A stretch of DNA of 64,000 nucleotides, taken from Lobosporangium transversale (lineage: Eukaryota; Mortierellomycota; Mortierellomycetes; Mortierellales; Mortierellaceae). The stretch is from NCBI RefSeq assembly GCF_002105155.1, contig NW_019029015.1, positions 248,001 to 312,000 on the forward strand. The letters are read 5' to 3'. A program made the translations under genes and the position numbers. Positions 22,942 to 36,610 of this stretch are shown here, piece after piece. The notes under the pieces are model-generated. The model had not been told where the DNA came from. It was given only the letters and a program-made list of their open reading frames with translations, and made no database searches. Numbering within the stretch: the first letter of the stretch is position 1; each line of letters begins with the position of its first letter.

Positions 22942-25150
22942 TTACAAAGTAACCTGCGCACCAAGCATATCGTCCTCTTTGAACGCAAGTGCTTGGTCCC
23001 AGTAATGCTGCACACCAAACCGTGCCAATGTCTCCTTCAATTGTGCGTCTGTCCTGCATTTAAAAAATCTGAATGTTTTGAATTGTCGCTCCCTCAGTTG
23101 TCCTTCCCAAACCAATAGACACTTGTTGTCAATCGTCGCTCCATTCTCGGACGCTGCAGTCACTTCGCTTCCATCTAACCGTGTGTTATCTGTCCAGTCG
23201 ATTCTCCGCAACATTAACTTCTTGTATTGGTTGATTGCCTTTCCCCCTCCTTCTACCACTACAATCGTAAAAGTAGGGTACATGAGCACAATCCCTGTCA
23301 ATCCTAATTGCTCTGCATTCTTATCCACTTTAAACTTTTTCTGTGGATGAGAAAGGTCGTTAATCCTACAAGAGCGCATACGCACAGAAAAAAAGAATGA
23401 AAAAATTAGCAGCTTCTCTAAAAACCGAAGTGCAAAAAAAAAAAAAACATAGATAAAAATAAAAAACATACTTATATAGACTGACGTGGATCCCCTTGGC
23501 CAAATCTTCTTCCTTCTTTTTCGCTTCTTTGGCTTTCTTTTCCTCATGAGTCAATTTCCGCTCTGCATTCATATCCAAGTGGCCTTGCAATCTAGCGGCC
23601 ACTTGTTGTCTGACCTTCATTTCTACCTCTGTTGGATTCAAAACCGCTTCCTGCCCCAAGACACGCATCATGTTGGCTAGTTTAACCTTTGGTGCATCTG
23701 GTGGCAGTAATCCCAACCTGATCTTATCCTGTTTCTCCTTCAGTAATTCCCGTCGCTTCTGCCTTCTCAATTTTTTGCGCTCCTTAGTTGTCAACATCAG
23801 CGGTCGTGGTTTTGCACTAGCTGCATGTGCGGCTTCATTTGGAGGTTCAATAGGAACGGGATGTTGGATATAATGGGTGATCAAAGAATCTTCCGTTTCA
23901 ATCTTGCAAAGTCCCTGTGCGTAGTCATCGTAGGTTTTGTTAGGTAAAAATGCAGCATCCCACCATTCGACTCCTTTCAATGGTTCATGCTAATAGTGTG
24001 ACATTTATTAACGAAGCAATATTAGTTAATTTCCTTGTATCAAAGGTCGTTTATGACAAATTTGGTGTAGTATATGTTATAAAGGATCAGTTTGTCTTAC
24101 TTTGACGAATCCATCCTTGACCTGCAAGTCCTCTTCTTGCACATTAGCCTGTCCACTCTGTTCAATGTCCTTCTTCAGTTGCTCCACACGCTGTTCTGCT
24201 CGGACCTGGTTCGCAATGCTTTTAAATTTGCCCTTGGGTGCAAATCTAAGTGGCCTTGATTTGCGTTCCCGAGGCGCTGCTGATAAGTTAGGGTCGAAAT
24301 ATGGATTCTTTTCAGGGTCCACAAAATCTTCTGGTACATCTAAAAGCTTGAGCTCTTTCTTGGGTTCTACTTTTTGATTAATCTAAATAGGAACAAAAGA
24401 GGAAGATAACCGATATATTTGTAAGTAGCATGGCCATGCAGCGAAAATGGTATATATATATATATATGTAATACTAATGAAAATCAAATTTGACTGAGAC
24501 GTTCATGAATCCAACGGTCATAAAAAATAAAATATTTTTTAAAAAAAGTGCTTAAATGTACATACTTTTGCAGTGGCGAACGATGGCCCCTTCATACCCT
24601 TTCCTGATGTAACTGAATTGATAATCAAATTTCCTGCTTCATCCCGCGAGATCATAGAACTGAGATCTACTCCTAATCCTCCTCTGGCTCTTGGCTCATT
24701 AGTTGTTTGTGCCGGCGCTGCAGCTGGTGTAGTTCTTGTTGTCGTAGGCGTAATGGCAGGTGTTGTAGGCCGTTGAGTACTAAGGGTCTGTTGAACCTTC
24801 GCCCTAATAGCTTCAGTTCTCTGACGAATCAATTCTGCAGCAGATATTCCTGCTCCAGGTCTTGCTGTCGATACTGCTGCCGATGCTTGGGGTTGCTGTG
24901 ATCCTTGAGCCTGCTGTTGCTGTGCCTGTTGACTTTGTTGTGCTCTCAAAGCTAATGCAGCAGCCTGAGCCTTCGCCATGGCTTGGGCCAACTCGGCTTT
25001 GATCTATTAATTCATATTAATAAAATAGATAGTACAAAGTCAACATAAAGGAACCAACATTCTTTTTTTTTTTTTTTTGATTGGGTTGATCTCGCTCAAG
25101 AGCAACGTGTAATGTTTAAAACAACTTGCCTGTTCCGGTGTCTTGGCCAT
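22942..25150 (-). CDS. PRP3: U4/U6 small nuclear ribonucleoprotein PRP3
   Basis: Five exons on the minus strand (25150-25130, 25003-24566, 24382-24101, 23989-23472, 23365-22942) give 560 residues. The central PRP3 domain is recognisable through residues such as HEPLKGVEWWD and the basic stretch KERKKLRRQKRRELLKEKQD, followed by LMYPTFTIVVVEGG and the C-terminal DUF1115-like domain (KNAEQLGLTGIVLMYP to HYWDQALAF). PRP3 is a U4/U6-specific protein of the tri-snRNP. The N-terminal third is Gln/Ala/Thr-rich and there is no PWI domain. The first intron uses a GC donor (CAG|GCAAGT) and an AG acceptor. The start used here makes a seven-residue first exon; an open stretch upstream without ATG suggests a 5' UTR. 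Confidence 0.9.
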
Positions 25151-25362
25151 AATACTTGTCTCTCTTTCGCTCAATGATCTATGCTTCACTGAATACCCCC
25201 GTCTTATAGGATTGTCGTCGAATGGTACAGAAATGCTAAAAAAAAAAAACGTAAATTAAATGCCGCGGCTGTTGTCACCTGATACTATATCACGTGGGAA
25301 GCCCATTTTTATGTGCCTACAATCAAAATAAAAAGTCGCGTAGAGCAAGTGATCAAACTCTC

Positions 25363-25399
<37 letters not shown>

Positions 25400-25695
25400 A
25401 TCGTATAGTATGGATAACATGTAACAGAGCTCAATGTACATGTACTTCATTAGGACTAAAATAGCTTTAATGAAGTATAATATTCTATATGTCAGGAAGA
25501 AAAAAGCTGTGCTAAATGATCATAAATATAGGAAGTTTATTAGTCAATCCCCGCCACTGGGCTCCTTCGGGCGTAACTGGCTCATTATTCAGCTATGGAC
25601 TCTCAAATTTTAACATGTTTTTTTTTTTTGTTTTTTTGTTTAGCGTAGATGCCAGTTTAACGCGCTTATTGGGAAAAAGAGGAGCGGAAAAGCTA
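25151..25695. other. PRP3 upstream region
   Basis: Contains a possible 5'-UTR intron end (T run followed by AG at about 25238), an ATCACGTG E-box at 25289-25296 and a 33-base A tract at 25365-25397. No gene was recognised. Confidence 0.45.
25365..25397. repeat. Poly(A) tract, 33 bases
   Basis: Uninterrupted A run in the spacer upstream of PRP3; reads as T on the PRP3 sense strand. Confidence 0.9.
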
Positions 25696-25971
25696 TCAAA
25701 GGGTACAAGAATTCGTAGCGACGATGATTTTTGACTCTTTGATGTCGGACCTTCTTGTCTTATTGAAGCAGAATGCAGTAAGAGTTAGATTGTTCGCTCG
25801 CATATAGGCAGCACAAATTAGGAATAATCCATTATGAGCTTTGTACGAGAGGAACCGTTCATCCGGATAATTGGTATTCAGGCCTGGCAGAGCGGGCAAT
25901 GGCTCGAATCTGTTATCAGTTGGATTAGAGCTGAATGCTTCCAAGTCAGAATCCGTGCAAGGATACGACAA
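25696..25971 (-). pseudogene. Possible gene fragment
   Basis: An open minus-strand stretch of 91 codons without ATG start has protein-like composition (RFEPLPALPGLNTNYPDERF, then YKAHNGLFLICAAYMRANN). An in-frame stop lies immediately upstream, and no splice acceptor was found that links it to an N-terminal exon. No domain is recognised. It may be the surviving piece of a decayed gene. Confidence 0.35.
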
Positions 25972-27929
25972 TTAGCGCAATTTCAAATTTTAGTTGGATA
26001 TGAAAAGAGTATCGGCTCTTGAGATATGCCGCGCAGGTTAAGAATTAACATGCAAGACGGAAGGGTCTTGACGTGGTGCTCGAAAATAAGAGATAAAGTC
26101 ATTAGACTACAATGACTTTTATGCAATGGTGTAATTAAGAGGCAAAGCACCACCAGATTTGTTCACTTCTCTGATGCATGACAGTCAAAGTATAACCTTT
26201 CGTAAGCAAATCAAATCGATCAGGGGTGGTCCGAGGAAAAACCCCACCGCTTGTCCCATCTCAATTGGAGTATTGTTAACGCCACTATCCCATTATGCAC
26301 TTCACAGGCTAATTGCAGTTTTGAAGGAAGGGCTTTTCCATGCCTTTATACTGAATGAAGACGGAAACATGCATAGCGCATGAATTAACAGAACAACATA
26401 TCTCTTTCATTTGCCTGTTTTGTTTATTTTATTCGATCTGTTATATATATCCTGTGTTCTTTTTATTGGACATCGGGAAGAAGTAGGGACCAATAAGTTC
26501 GTAACTTGTCAACCAAAGGACCAAACGATCAACCTGCTTGATTTCATTTAAACTTCTAGAAGAAATAAAAACAAGGGTTTGTATCACATGTGGTACAAAA
26601 GAAAGACTGTACCACAGTTTACCCAACCTGGGCATTTTGCCTTATCCTCCCAGTCTTGTGGGAAGCATTCGTCTGACTGGCATACTCGTCATAATCATTC
26701 ATTCCCTTTGATGCTGTAAGCGATACCTTTTTGTCGGCATTCAAACCCAATTTCGCCCTTTTCCACTTTGTCTGTTCTGCTGACACCTTTGTTTTGACAC
26801 AAGTGAAAATAGTGAGCTTGGACCCTCTCTGTTACACACACAACTGCTACGTCAGTTCGCGCGGGATGTCTCTATCCCACATCTCAACCACACAGAATAA
26901 CAGACTCCCGAGCTATTTTTTTTGTTATTTTTTTTTTATTTTATTTTATTTTTATTTTATTTTATTTTTTTTTTTGGTTCATGTCATATAAGCTATATCC
27001 CTACCTGGTTATCGCTCTCTCTTTCTCCCTTACTGTTTCTACATCTGTCTCTGTCTCTTTACCCCCCTGTCATCTCCCATTGAAAGGAAGGATCGAGAAG
27101 AAATCAGAATCAATGACATACACATTCTTCGGACATTATTAGCACTGTGCTTGGACCAACGAGGAGGTCTTTGAAGGCAGGAGCGCTCAAGATGTACGAT
27201 GCGGCGGAGTTTGCAGATACCTGGAGTGAGCTGGGGTGGAGCGAAAGTCTAAGATATAAAAAAAGTAAAAAACGATGTCAGAGCCATCTGACATTCACTA
27301 GGCTAGTGCTCTCCTACTAAAAGAGATACAGGAGAAGGGAAATGGATATCAACAAGAAAATAGACATGTTTTGACAGGGCGGGTGTAGAAAAAAAAAGGG
27401 ACAATTGCAGATTGTTTCTCCTTCGAAGTTCTATCTTTGCGGATTGTTGCTTGCCCCCTTTTTAGACCAAATACCATTTTGTGATTTTTGAATGTCCGCG
27501 AGGAAGAAACGCAACAGACGACGTGCTTGTGCATAGTCTTCCCTTTTCCCAAATGTCCTCCACTCTCTGAAGTATTGCATGGGCTCAACGTTAAGCTCTC
27601 AAGGAGATTCTGAACGCGGTATAAAAACTCGCCATTAACCCTCTTTCAACCTCACCGTTTCGGTTTATTTTTTGTCTTTTTTCGATTACTCGTCTATCCT
27701 ACTTTGTCATTTCCTTTCTTTTTCTTTGCGTTCACTCTTATACTTTTCTCTTTCTCTTATTCTTTTCTTTCATCCCCCTTCTCTTCTTCTTTCTCATTCC
27801 TTGAGTACCGGGACAGTCAAGGCACAGAAACGTGATAACTATTGACTGTAGAATTTCCTCGACTTGAATCTACCGCACTTTTACACCCCTTCATCCATAC
27901 ATAAAAGACAGACGCACACAACACACATT
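25972..27929. other. Long spacer and probable promoter/leader of the next gene
   Basis: No gene was recognised. T-rich low-complexity sequence lies at about 26915-26975. A TATAAAA box at 27620-27626 is followed by a strongly pyrimidine-rich stretch (about 27640-27830), the usual picture of a fungal promoter plus leader for the gene that starts at 27930. Confidence 0.5.
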
Positions 27930-29182
27930 ATGAACAAGAAAGAGCTGTGCACCGGGCTTTGGGGCCAATTTGTCAAAGACACAAAGGTGTTTGCAAATCA
28001 GATCTTTGGCAAAATTTTGAACAAACCTCCAGGTACACAATCTTGCCCTGCGTCTCAGCATTCATGCAACCCTTGTGGTACAATAATCTAATTGGTACTA
28101 ATGTGATCTCCCTTTTTGTTCATTCAGCAGGACCATCTACCCAAAGTGCATACGAACACCAACGTCAATACGATTCACAGTATCACCATCAGCACCCCTA
28201 TTCTAACGTCTCCTACACTAGCACTCTCTCCCTTGTCAACATCACCACAGCATCTCATATCTCACTCGAATCATCAGCCACGTATCATCACAATCCCATC
28301 CAAGAAATGACTCTCCAATATGAATCTCTGTGGGAGGTGCAGCTTGCTCTCGGAGAGATCCCCAGTATATTTGATGCAGGAAACATCTTGCAGCCATACC
28401 AGTCATCACAGTACACACCGTTCCCATCCCGACCTCCAACAGAGCCTATTCAATACCCGCATCAATATCAACAGCAACGACCCTGCCAAGACTACAGCCT
28501 CCCAGACTTGGCCACTTCAATCTCCTCTTCATTTTCACCATCACCCATGAGCTTCGAAGCAAAAACCAAGCATCAGTTCCACTCACCTGGAGGGTCTGGA
28601 AATGCAGGGCATCTTTGGTTCCGACCCATTGCAGCCCAAGCACATTCATACACGTCTTCTCATTTTTTTTCCACATCTGTTGATGAGGCAGTGTTGGAAT
28701 ATACATTCCCTATCCGCGATTCTTCTATCTGTATTTCTCAATCCAACAGTGATATTAATGAGCCAGATGATGATGTCTATGATGATGATGATGGCGATGA
28801 CGACGATGCTATGATTAATATGCCGAGCAAGGTCAGCGAGCTCCGCCATGACCGTAAAGATAGTGGTGTTTTCATACAAGATGGCGATGAGGGAATCATT
28901 CTCCAACGTTCACCGAAAACAACTGCCACTACTACCGCTACCATCACTGCTGCCACTGTTACTGCTACAACGGCTTTTAGTTCCGAAAAGAAAGTAATTT
29001 ACACTCCTGACCACGCGTCTGAGGATGAGAACGAGTATGTATACCTGCCTGTAAAAGGGCATTGCCTAGAGTTGCGATCCCGAATCATGGGTGACGATAT
29101 CTTGCACTCCGACGCGGGATTACTTGCGCTGTCTCTTCCATCTCTGATGGCAACTGTATCTACGCTTTCAATACAGGCATAA
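27930..29182 (+). CDS. Uncharacterised low-complexity protein
   Basis: Two exons (27930-28032 and 28128-29182) give 385 residues from ATG 27930 (MNKKELCTGLWGQFVKDTKV). The acceptor is a NAGNAG tandem (CAGCAG at 28125-28130); either choice keeps the frame and changes one residue, KPPAGPS or KPPGPS. The protein is rich in Ser, Thr, Gln, His and Pro, with an acidic tract (DDDVYDDDDGDDDDAM) and a Thr/Ala run. The C-terminus is less repetitive, with NEYVYLPVKGHCLELRSRIM. No family is recognised. The composition resembles disordered regulatory proteins, but no function is claimed. Confidence 0.7.
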
Positions 29183-31220
29183 AAATACTCCTACTTCCCG
29201 TTACATTGTCACACAATACACATCTACATTCATGAACACATCACTTGCACACCCATACAAACATACATCCCCCCTTTTTTTTTTTTTTTTTTTTTTTTTC
29301 TTGAAACCTTCCTACATGTACCAATGTATTTCTATGATAGGGTGTCCAACACCAACCCAACCAAGCTTGCTAGCATTTATCTTATAGACTAAACCATATA
29401 ATCCCCCCTCACTGGAGCTTGTCATGCTCTACGACCATGTTTCGTGCTGGCCACGAGGCTTGGTTTGATTCACGCCTAAATAGTAATTACAATAAAAAAG
29501 CACGAGAAGAAAGGGCTGCTATGATAGAAACGATACAATCCCCCATGAGATATTGATAGAAAGGTTCTACATTAGACAAAACACAAAAAAAACTTTGTTC
29601 TTAGATAATCTCAACATCCATGGATTTATTGTAGTTTATCGATTGGTTGAAAAACGAATATGCTTTTGCTTGGTTTATATATTTTTTAATAGTATAAATA
29701 TATATATATATATGAATAGTAAATCGCGATACGTTGCTTGGGAGATAATGAAACCATAATGGGTTTAAGATAAGAAAAAAAAAAATCCTGGCAAGTCGTT
29801 TAGTGGCGCGCACACTTGCAGTGTCAGACAAGGGCTCTCGTCGAAACATTTTTTATGCATTTGCGGGGATGTCAACGCACTTTATCAGGGTTTAGAAAAA
29901 AAATAAAATAAGGATTATGCTTTTTATTAATACAACTCAAAAGCTTTGTTATGATCAACTAGAGTTACTGCGGGAGGGAAGAAAGGAACGAGACTGCTTG
30001 TCACGAGTTTTTCTAACGATCTGGGCTTTGTAGATGATGGAGATGAAGATAAATTCATGCACATTATCGGTGGTGTTTATTGACACATGTTATACCAGGA
30101 ACTCGTTGTCAGACTTTTTTCTCGAACAGGGGAACGCTTTTATGCACTTCTTCTTTCTAACCCCATTCCATGGTGCAGTAGTACATCCAATGTTCATGTA
30201 AATTCACTCAGATACACATTATTTATCCCCAATCTTGTTTTATTGTTTTATTGTTTTATTGTTTTATTGTTTTGTTTGTTTATTTACTCTTTCATAATCC
30301 ATTTGCCGTGCACGCGCTTCTTGAATGTCAAAATTGTTCTTCCCATCTCGATGGTTGATAATCTAATCCGGGGTACGTCCTATATTTGAACTTGACACCC
30401 ATTCAGCAATCTGTCAATTTACACAAAGAAGATAAGGGATGTAACAGAAAAAAAGGGTGGACGAGTCCATTTAATATCGGATCTCTTGATGTTGCCATTT
30501 CTTCCTTCGGGCCGTGTCTGCTTTCTTCTGTTCTTATGCTTTGTAGATGAAAGTAGAGATAGATTTTTTCACCTTTGAAAAAAAAAAAAAAAAGATAAAG
30601 GAGTCTTCAGACAGATTGATTCTAAAGCCATGCTACGCAGAGAGCTCGCGTGGCTGAACCCTCCTTGGATACAATAAAACCTTAGTTTATTTTGCACATT
30701 TCAATGCATCTAATGTGTTGCCTTAACGAGTAACTCTGAGCCATCGGAAAAAAAAAATGGCAACATTGATAGCACAAAGAGAGAGCCTACACTGCACGAT
30801 AAACACCAAAGAAAATGATCTCTCCGATACACATATTTCCATTTAGACCATCATGCTGATATGAACACACGCCATCAATTGCCATCCCCATTCAATATTG
30901 CTTTTTTGCAGAGGAAAAGCCCTGATAGACTACCCCATTGGCAGAGAAGATAGACAGACCCTATACAAAGGACATTGTCTTCCTATATTCGATTGTTATT
31001 ATTATTACCATTATAGGTGTTGTTTTTATTTCCTCACCTATCCTCTCCCTTGACAACACGATTAGTATTTCCTTTCTTTCTTTCTTCTCATTTCCTTCTA
31101 CTCCTGTATCCATTTGTCTATTGCTGCCCCAAACTGGTTTCCTTTTGTTATCCTTTTTTTTTTTTTAGTGATCCGGCTGCCATTTCTTCTTATTTCTTTT
31201 TCTTCCTGTTGCTTGAAGCG
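29183..31220. other. Long spacer before the GATA-factor gene
   Basis: No gene was recognised. Contains a T tract at about 29276-29299, a TA microsatellite near 29699-29713, a tandem TTTTATTG-type repeat at about 30236-30275 and pyrimidine-rich leader sequence from about 31030 to the ATG at 31221. Confidence 0.5.
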
Positions 31221-34200
31221 ATGCCATCTCCTGCGCCCACTCCTTCACATCCCCAATCGCTCCTCCTCTTGCAACACCTTCAACGACAGCAACAACAGCA
31301 ACAACTTCATTCAAACCAGCATCATGGCCAAGCTCTTGATGATTCTCCCTTGTATCACTCGCATCAAGCCTTCGCCCAATCTCTCTCATTCACTGGACTG
31401 GGTTTGCAAGACCAATTGCTCTTACCTGCGCAAAAGCTTAAGGTAAACACAGTAACTGGAAACACGCGATCTTGATTCTGTTTAATATATTCATCTTTTA
31501 ATAGTTCGATCGTTCATGAAACACTGCCCTATTTTCTATTCTAGTTATTCCAATTACAACAGCAACAGCAGCCTCAATTCTGCTTCCAGCAACAACCTCC
31601 ATGGTTAGCAAATATGACTCTCTCCTCAAATTCCTCACTTTCACCTGTTTTAACAGCAAGTACCCCAAGATCAGGGTCACCTTTGCCTGTTTCTAGTCCA
31701 CAGTCTGAACATTCCGATATAAATGTCCCATCAATGACGCCTTCCGCAGACTATTGCCGACGGCGGACCTCGGCCACATTCCGATCATCCCTTTCTATGC
31801 TGGCAATACCCTCGTTTGAGACCTTTGAATTCGGTCCTGACGATTTTTTGAAGCAACAGAACGATGACAGCGACGTTGAGGATGAGGAGCCCCAGCGGCA
31901 ACATCAGGCAGACGAGCGTAATGGGGAGTATAGGTACAAATGTGTCCATTTCGGCAATGTATATGCTCTCGTACATGATCTTCACAGATTGAATGCTTGC
32001 TTGCTTTTAGTGTCATTCGATAAAAGGATTTTTCCTCTTGTGAATACGTGTATATTTATTTTTATATATCTCTTCGGTGCAAACGTTATAGAAGCACCAA
32101 TGCATTGTCCCCCACATTCATGGATACTGGTAATAGTGAACAAGCTAATGAAATAGATAGCATTGGTGGCACGGATGACGCGGATGACTCGACGGGACAA
32201 GTTGGCGTATTCCAAGAAGATAGTAAGTAAAGAAGAGCTATCGCTGTAATATATAGTTTAGATTGATATATATATAAACAATGACAAAAGTTGAGCAATA
32301 GGGTTGTTGATCTGCAACTGTCTGCAAAGACCGAGGACTTCTAGCCTATTACATTTCTGAAATAATTGGATGGCGTTTGTTTTTTTTTTTTTTTTTTTTT
32401 TTTTTGTCTGTGCCCCCATTCGTTGTCTTCACATGCTTTCTTTTGTGGATGTTCATTTTATTTTATTTTTTATATTCTAATTCCACTGTAAGGGCCAATA
32501 GGGGAGACTTCGGGTGGAGAAGGAGCCTCAGAGGCAAATCTCGGAAATTTATTTCCTTACGCCCCAGATGTATGGCACAGTAGCTCGCAACAGACACCAG
32601 TGAAGGCCGAGCAAAGTGGTGAACCAGACGAAGAGGAGCAACAACTAGAAAATCGTCAAGCTCGGACACGAAAGCAGGATAGCAATGATAAAGACAACGA
32701 AAACAACACTAAAAGTAACCAAAAGACTAAACATGGTCATGGTCCAATAGCACAGAGTGGTAAAAGCTTCGTTGGCACGATACCACTTGACCTTCGTTTG
32801 GACCTTGAGGGCCTACAATCGCTCTCGGCCCTCTCCTTGATATCGCCTCAATCAGCTAAATCTAAACTTCAAGCTTCGTCTTTGATGGAGCAGTGTCTGT
32901 CTGATCCGATCTCTGTTTCTGCTCAGACAGATTCCTTAAACAGGGACCAGAGCATTGAGGAAGAAACAGTTGATGCAAATAATAATGGCAATGGTGGTAA
33001 CGAGAGCTGTGGCAGTGGCGATAGTGGCTTTTTGAAAAGGGAAGAAGATAGTACGATGGCATCAAACAGCATCAACTCAAGGTAATGAATAGCATTTCTT
33101 TTTTATTTATTTATTTATTTTTACAATCTTTTTTCGGACAAGAGTCAAGACAGGCCAAAAAGAAAGTTTTGTCTGAATGTGACATGACGAACTCTATTTG
33201 TCACACTGTGTTGCTTGCAGATAATGCAGAAAGAGACAGTTTCCTGATGATGATACCATTCATCGACAGCGGACACATTTTCAGTTCTGATTCTAACTGA
33301 ATTGTCTATTTTATTTATTTTCTTATTTTCTTATTTTCTTATCCGTTTTGAACTTTTTCCTGCAGACAAACCAATGCTTCTATGTCCTCTCCCGCCTTAT
33401 CACCCGCTGTGATCCATCCCTTACTTGACCCCTTTTCCAAGCAGACTCTTTCTTCTTCTTCTTCTTCTTCTTCCACCTCTTTTTTGATTTCTGATCCAAT
33501 TGTCCCAACTTTCTCTGCAGACAAGGTTGAACAAACTGTAACAGCCACTCGACCCACTTCTGTTTCTCCCTCCTTATCTCAAACGACCTCTTCCTTTTCT
33601 TTTTCCTCCTCCATCTCCAACTCCTCCCTTACTGTGGGGCAGGCATCAGCGTCTATCACTTCCAAATCTTCTCCTGCTCCTTCGTCCATGACGACCCCCA
33701 CGACCTCCACTACTACTGCCCTTGCCCCAAGTGCCGCACATCTCCAATTACTTCTTCAACAGCACCACGCTTTACAACGCAAGGAGCAAGAAGCTAAAGA
33801 ACGTCTCGAGCGAGAAAAACAGCAATTGAAGCAACAGGAACAGAATACAGCAATGGCACCCACATCTTCCACTGTTCCCGCTGCTTCTAGTCTGAAAGCT
33901 GATGCTCAGTCTGTAGCCGCTTACATGGCCGCTTACATGAGGCTAGTGAGCACCAGAAGTATAGATCAGGTCAATTCTGCAAATGAAGCAGCTGGCCAAT
34001 TGACAGTCGATCCAGTACAAACGTCATTCGATACAACATTTTCTTCAATAGTCGCCACTACATCTGCAGACAAGACGACAGCATCGCCTGCCACTATTGC
34101 ACCTTCTTCCACCGTACTGTATCCCTCTCCGCCTCCCTCCGTAGTCTCATCTTTTACACAAAAGTCATCATCAACCAAACCATTTAAACCTCACGGCAAA

Positions 34201-36610
34201 AAGCTTTCTTCTGACGCAGCAGTAGCTGCCGAATCCTCAGTAGACACGGCGACTGCCACTTTTGATCCACTCTCCACTACAGGATCAAAATCTCAGCTAC
34301 ATCATCGACAGGAATGCTACAATTGTGGGGTGACCAAGACTCCGCTCTGGAGAAGGACTCAAGATAGGAAACACTCTCTTTGTAATGCTTGCGGACTTTA
34401 TTTTAAGCAATATAAAACCAATCGGCCGATTGCTGGACGCACCTCAACAGAATCGGTGGTCGTACAACAGCAGCCACAGCAACAATTGCTTGCAGGACAA
34501 CAGACAAAACGACGAAAGATTAACGATGCAGCTGATACAACAATTTCTGTCAAGAGTGAGCCAACAGATTTATCACAACAACAACAACAACAACAACAAA
34601 AGCAGAGACTTCCGGAGCAAAGAGCAACAAATACAAGCCATTTGAAGCCATTGCTTCCTCATCCTTCATCCTCCCGTCATGTTACACAGATCGGGCGCTC
34701 ACAAACAATAGACTCACATTCCTTTGACCGGCATGGTACCATCGCTATCCATGATGAATCAAAATTGGCTAGTGAAAGTGAGGCAGATGACGAAGGCGGC
34801 GGCGAAATGGATCAGGATGAAATAGACGAGGATGATATGGTAGAGGCGCATCGAAGTAACATTAAAGAAGATGTGGAAATGGCTGATGAGCGTTCAACGC
34901 GCGAGATGTCTGATTCGGATAATGACAACTCTGATGATTCGGATTGCAGTGATCGTAATCAAGAAGAGATCGAAGATTATGCTTCAAAGTCTTTTACTAC
35001 AGATAAACCCACACCTCCTCGACCTGCTGTACAGTCAAAGCCCGGAAGTGTCAACAGCAAAGCTACCGCCAACGCAAACATCGAATGCGCTAACTGTGGA
35101 CAGACTCAAACTCCACTCTGGCGTAAGGATGCTAAAGGGCAGTCAATTTGCAACGCTTGCGGTCTTTATGCTCGACTCCACCAACGCGATCGCCCTGTGA
35201 CCATGCGAAAGACAAAGATTGCAAGGCGCAAGCGTGACTGGAAGGCGAGTCAGGAAAAGGCTGCTGCCACTACTGCTGCTGCCACCGCCGCCTCTTCGGC
35301 TGCAGAAACAAACAGCAGGGAAAGCTCTCAAGTATCTGAAGGCGAGAGCAGTAGTGGCAACAAGAAGCGCAAAGAGCAGGAACTGGATGAAAGGCATGTA
35401 GAGGTGCGAGCAATGAATATCCCTATGAGCTTGGAGCATGAATCGGATGAGTCAAGTCTTTGCCTACTGGAGCAGACGCCTGAAGATAATGTAAGTGGTG
35501 ATGAGATATGTGGTTGGACAAGCGATACGGATAAACAAACAGACGAATTAACTAATCTACATTTTCAACATATCAACCGCCTTTTAGCACTTACCCACTC
35601 CGTCATCGAACGCTTCTCTGTCACCTATTATGTCAGCGCCACCAATGCCTACAATGAACCTAGGAAGTGGCTCGCTCTCCCCTTCCTTGACGGCGTCGCC
35701 TCCTACACCAGCATTATCTTCTTCCCACTTCTTGAATAACTCCACCACCACTCCTACATCAGCCTTTCCTACCAGTTTGAGCCCACTTTTGATTCAACAG
35801 TATCAGCAACATCTTCAGAATCAAGCGGCGCTTAATGCCGCAGCAGCAGCAGCCGCTACAGTATCATCCACAACCACATCTGCATCAGAAACTCTTCCCT
35901 TACTTAGTAATACTAATTGGCTTTCGCAATTGTATCCACAATATCCTACGACGCCATTCCTCCCTAGTTCGACTCTTGCACGAGACCCCATGACTCTAGC
36001 AGCACTACAACAACAGCAGCAAAATCAACTTCAAAATAAAGTATCCTCTCCACTCTCAACTATCGGCTTGAACAGCGGCATTCCTGCTTTTTCTTCAACA
36101 AGGCCGTGTCCAATAATTACTAATGTCCATGTTCTTCAAAACCTTCAGCGACAACAAGAACAGCAGCAGAAGCTCAGACAACAACAGCAACAGCAGCAAC
36201 AGCTACTTCTTCAACGACAACAACAACAGCAGCAACAGCAACAACAACAGCAACAGAGCCAACAAAACCAGAAGAAGAGTCAAGGTCCATTGATATTGGA
36301 TAGCACACGCTTCACTCGTCTGATGAACCAGATGAGTAAGCCCCAACTATCCATGTTTTTGACGATTCTTGAGGAACGTTGTGGAGCTCTGCGTCATCGA
36401 CTCTCGGGTGAAGATGACCAGGTTGGACGTGTAGACACCAACGAGATGATGATGATGATCAATAATCCGCAATTCACGTCAATGGAAGGTGGATTATCAA
36501 GTAGTACTAACAATGCTTCCGAGACCACAGCATCGTCGTTATTAGCAACAATGAATGATTTGGGGCAAGATCATGATCAAGATGGTTCTCAATCCGATTT
36601 TATGATGTAG
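31221..36610 (+). CDS. GATA-type transcription factor with two zinc fingers
   Basis: Six exons (31221-31442, 31545-31933, 32092-32222, 32493-33081, 33366-35490, 35588-36610) join in frame to 1492 residues. Finger 1 is C761-X2-C-X18-C-X2-C (CYNCGVTKTPLWRRTQ, then LCNACGLYFKQY); finger 2 is C1018-X2-C-X17-C-X2-C (CANCGQTQTPLWRKDA, then ICNACGLYARLHQ) followed by a basic tail (KTKIARRKRDW). Fungal GATA factors bind HGATAR sites and control nitrogen, iron, light or developmental genes. The spacing of about 230 residues between the fingers, acidic and poor in cysteine, is unlike the siderophore repressors (SreA/Fep1). The rest is Ser/Thr/Pro- and Gln-rich, with long CAG/CAA-coded Gln runs in the last exon (about 36160-36260). 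The target pathway is unknown. Confidence 0.88.

Noticed and set aside
25256-25330. Upstream coding exon for PRP3 starting MGFPRDI
   Set aside because: No donor gives a phase compatible with the open stretch before the seven-residue first exon; a 5'-UTR explanation is simpler.
35491-35739. Continuation of the GATA factor frame to a stop at 35739
   Set aside because: A GTAAGT donor at 35491 and acceptor at 35587 join in phase to the 1-kb last exon with much longer, compositionally matching coding sequence.
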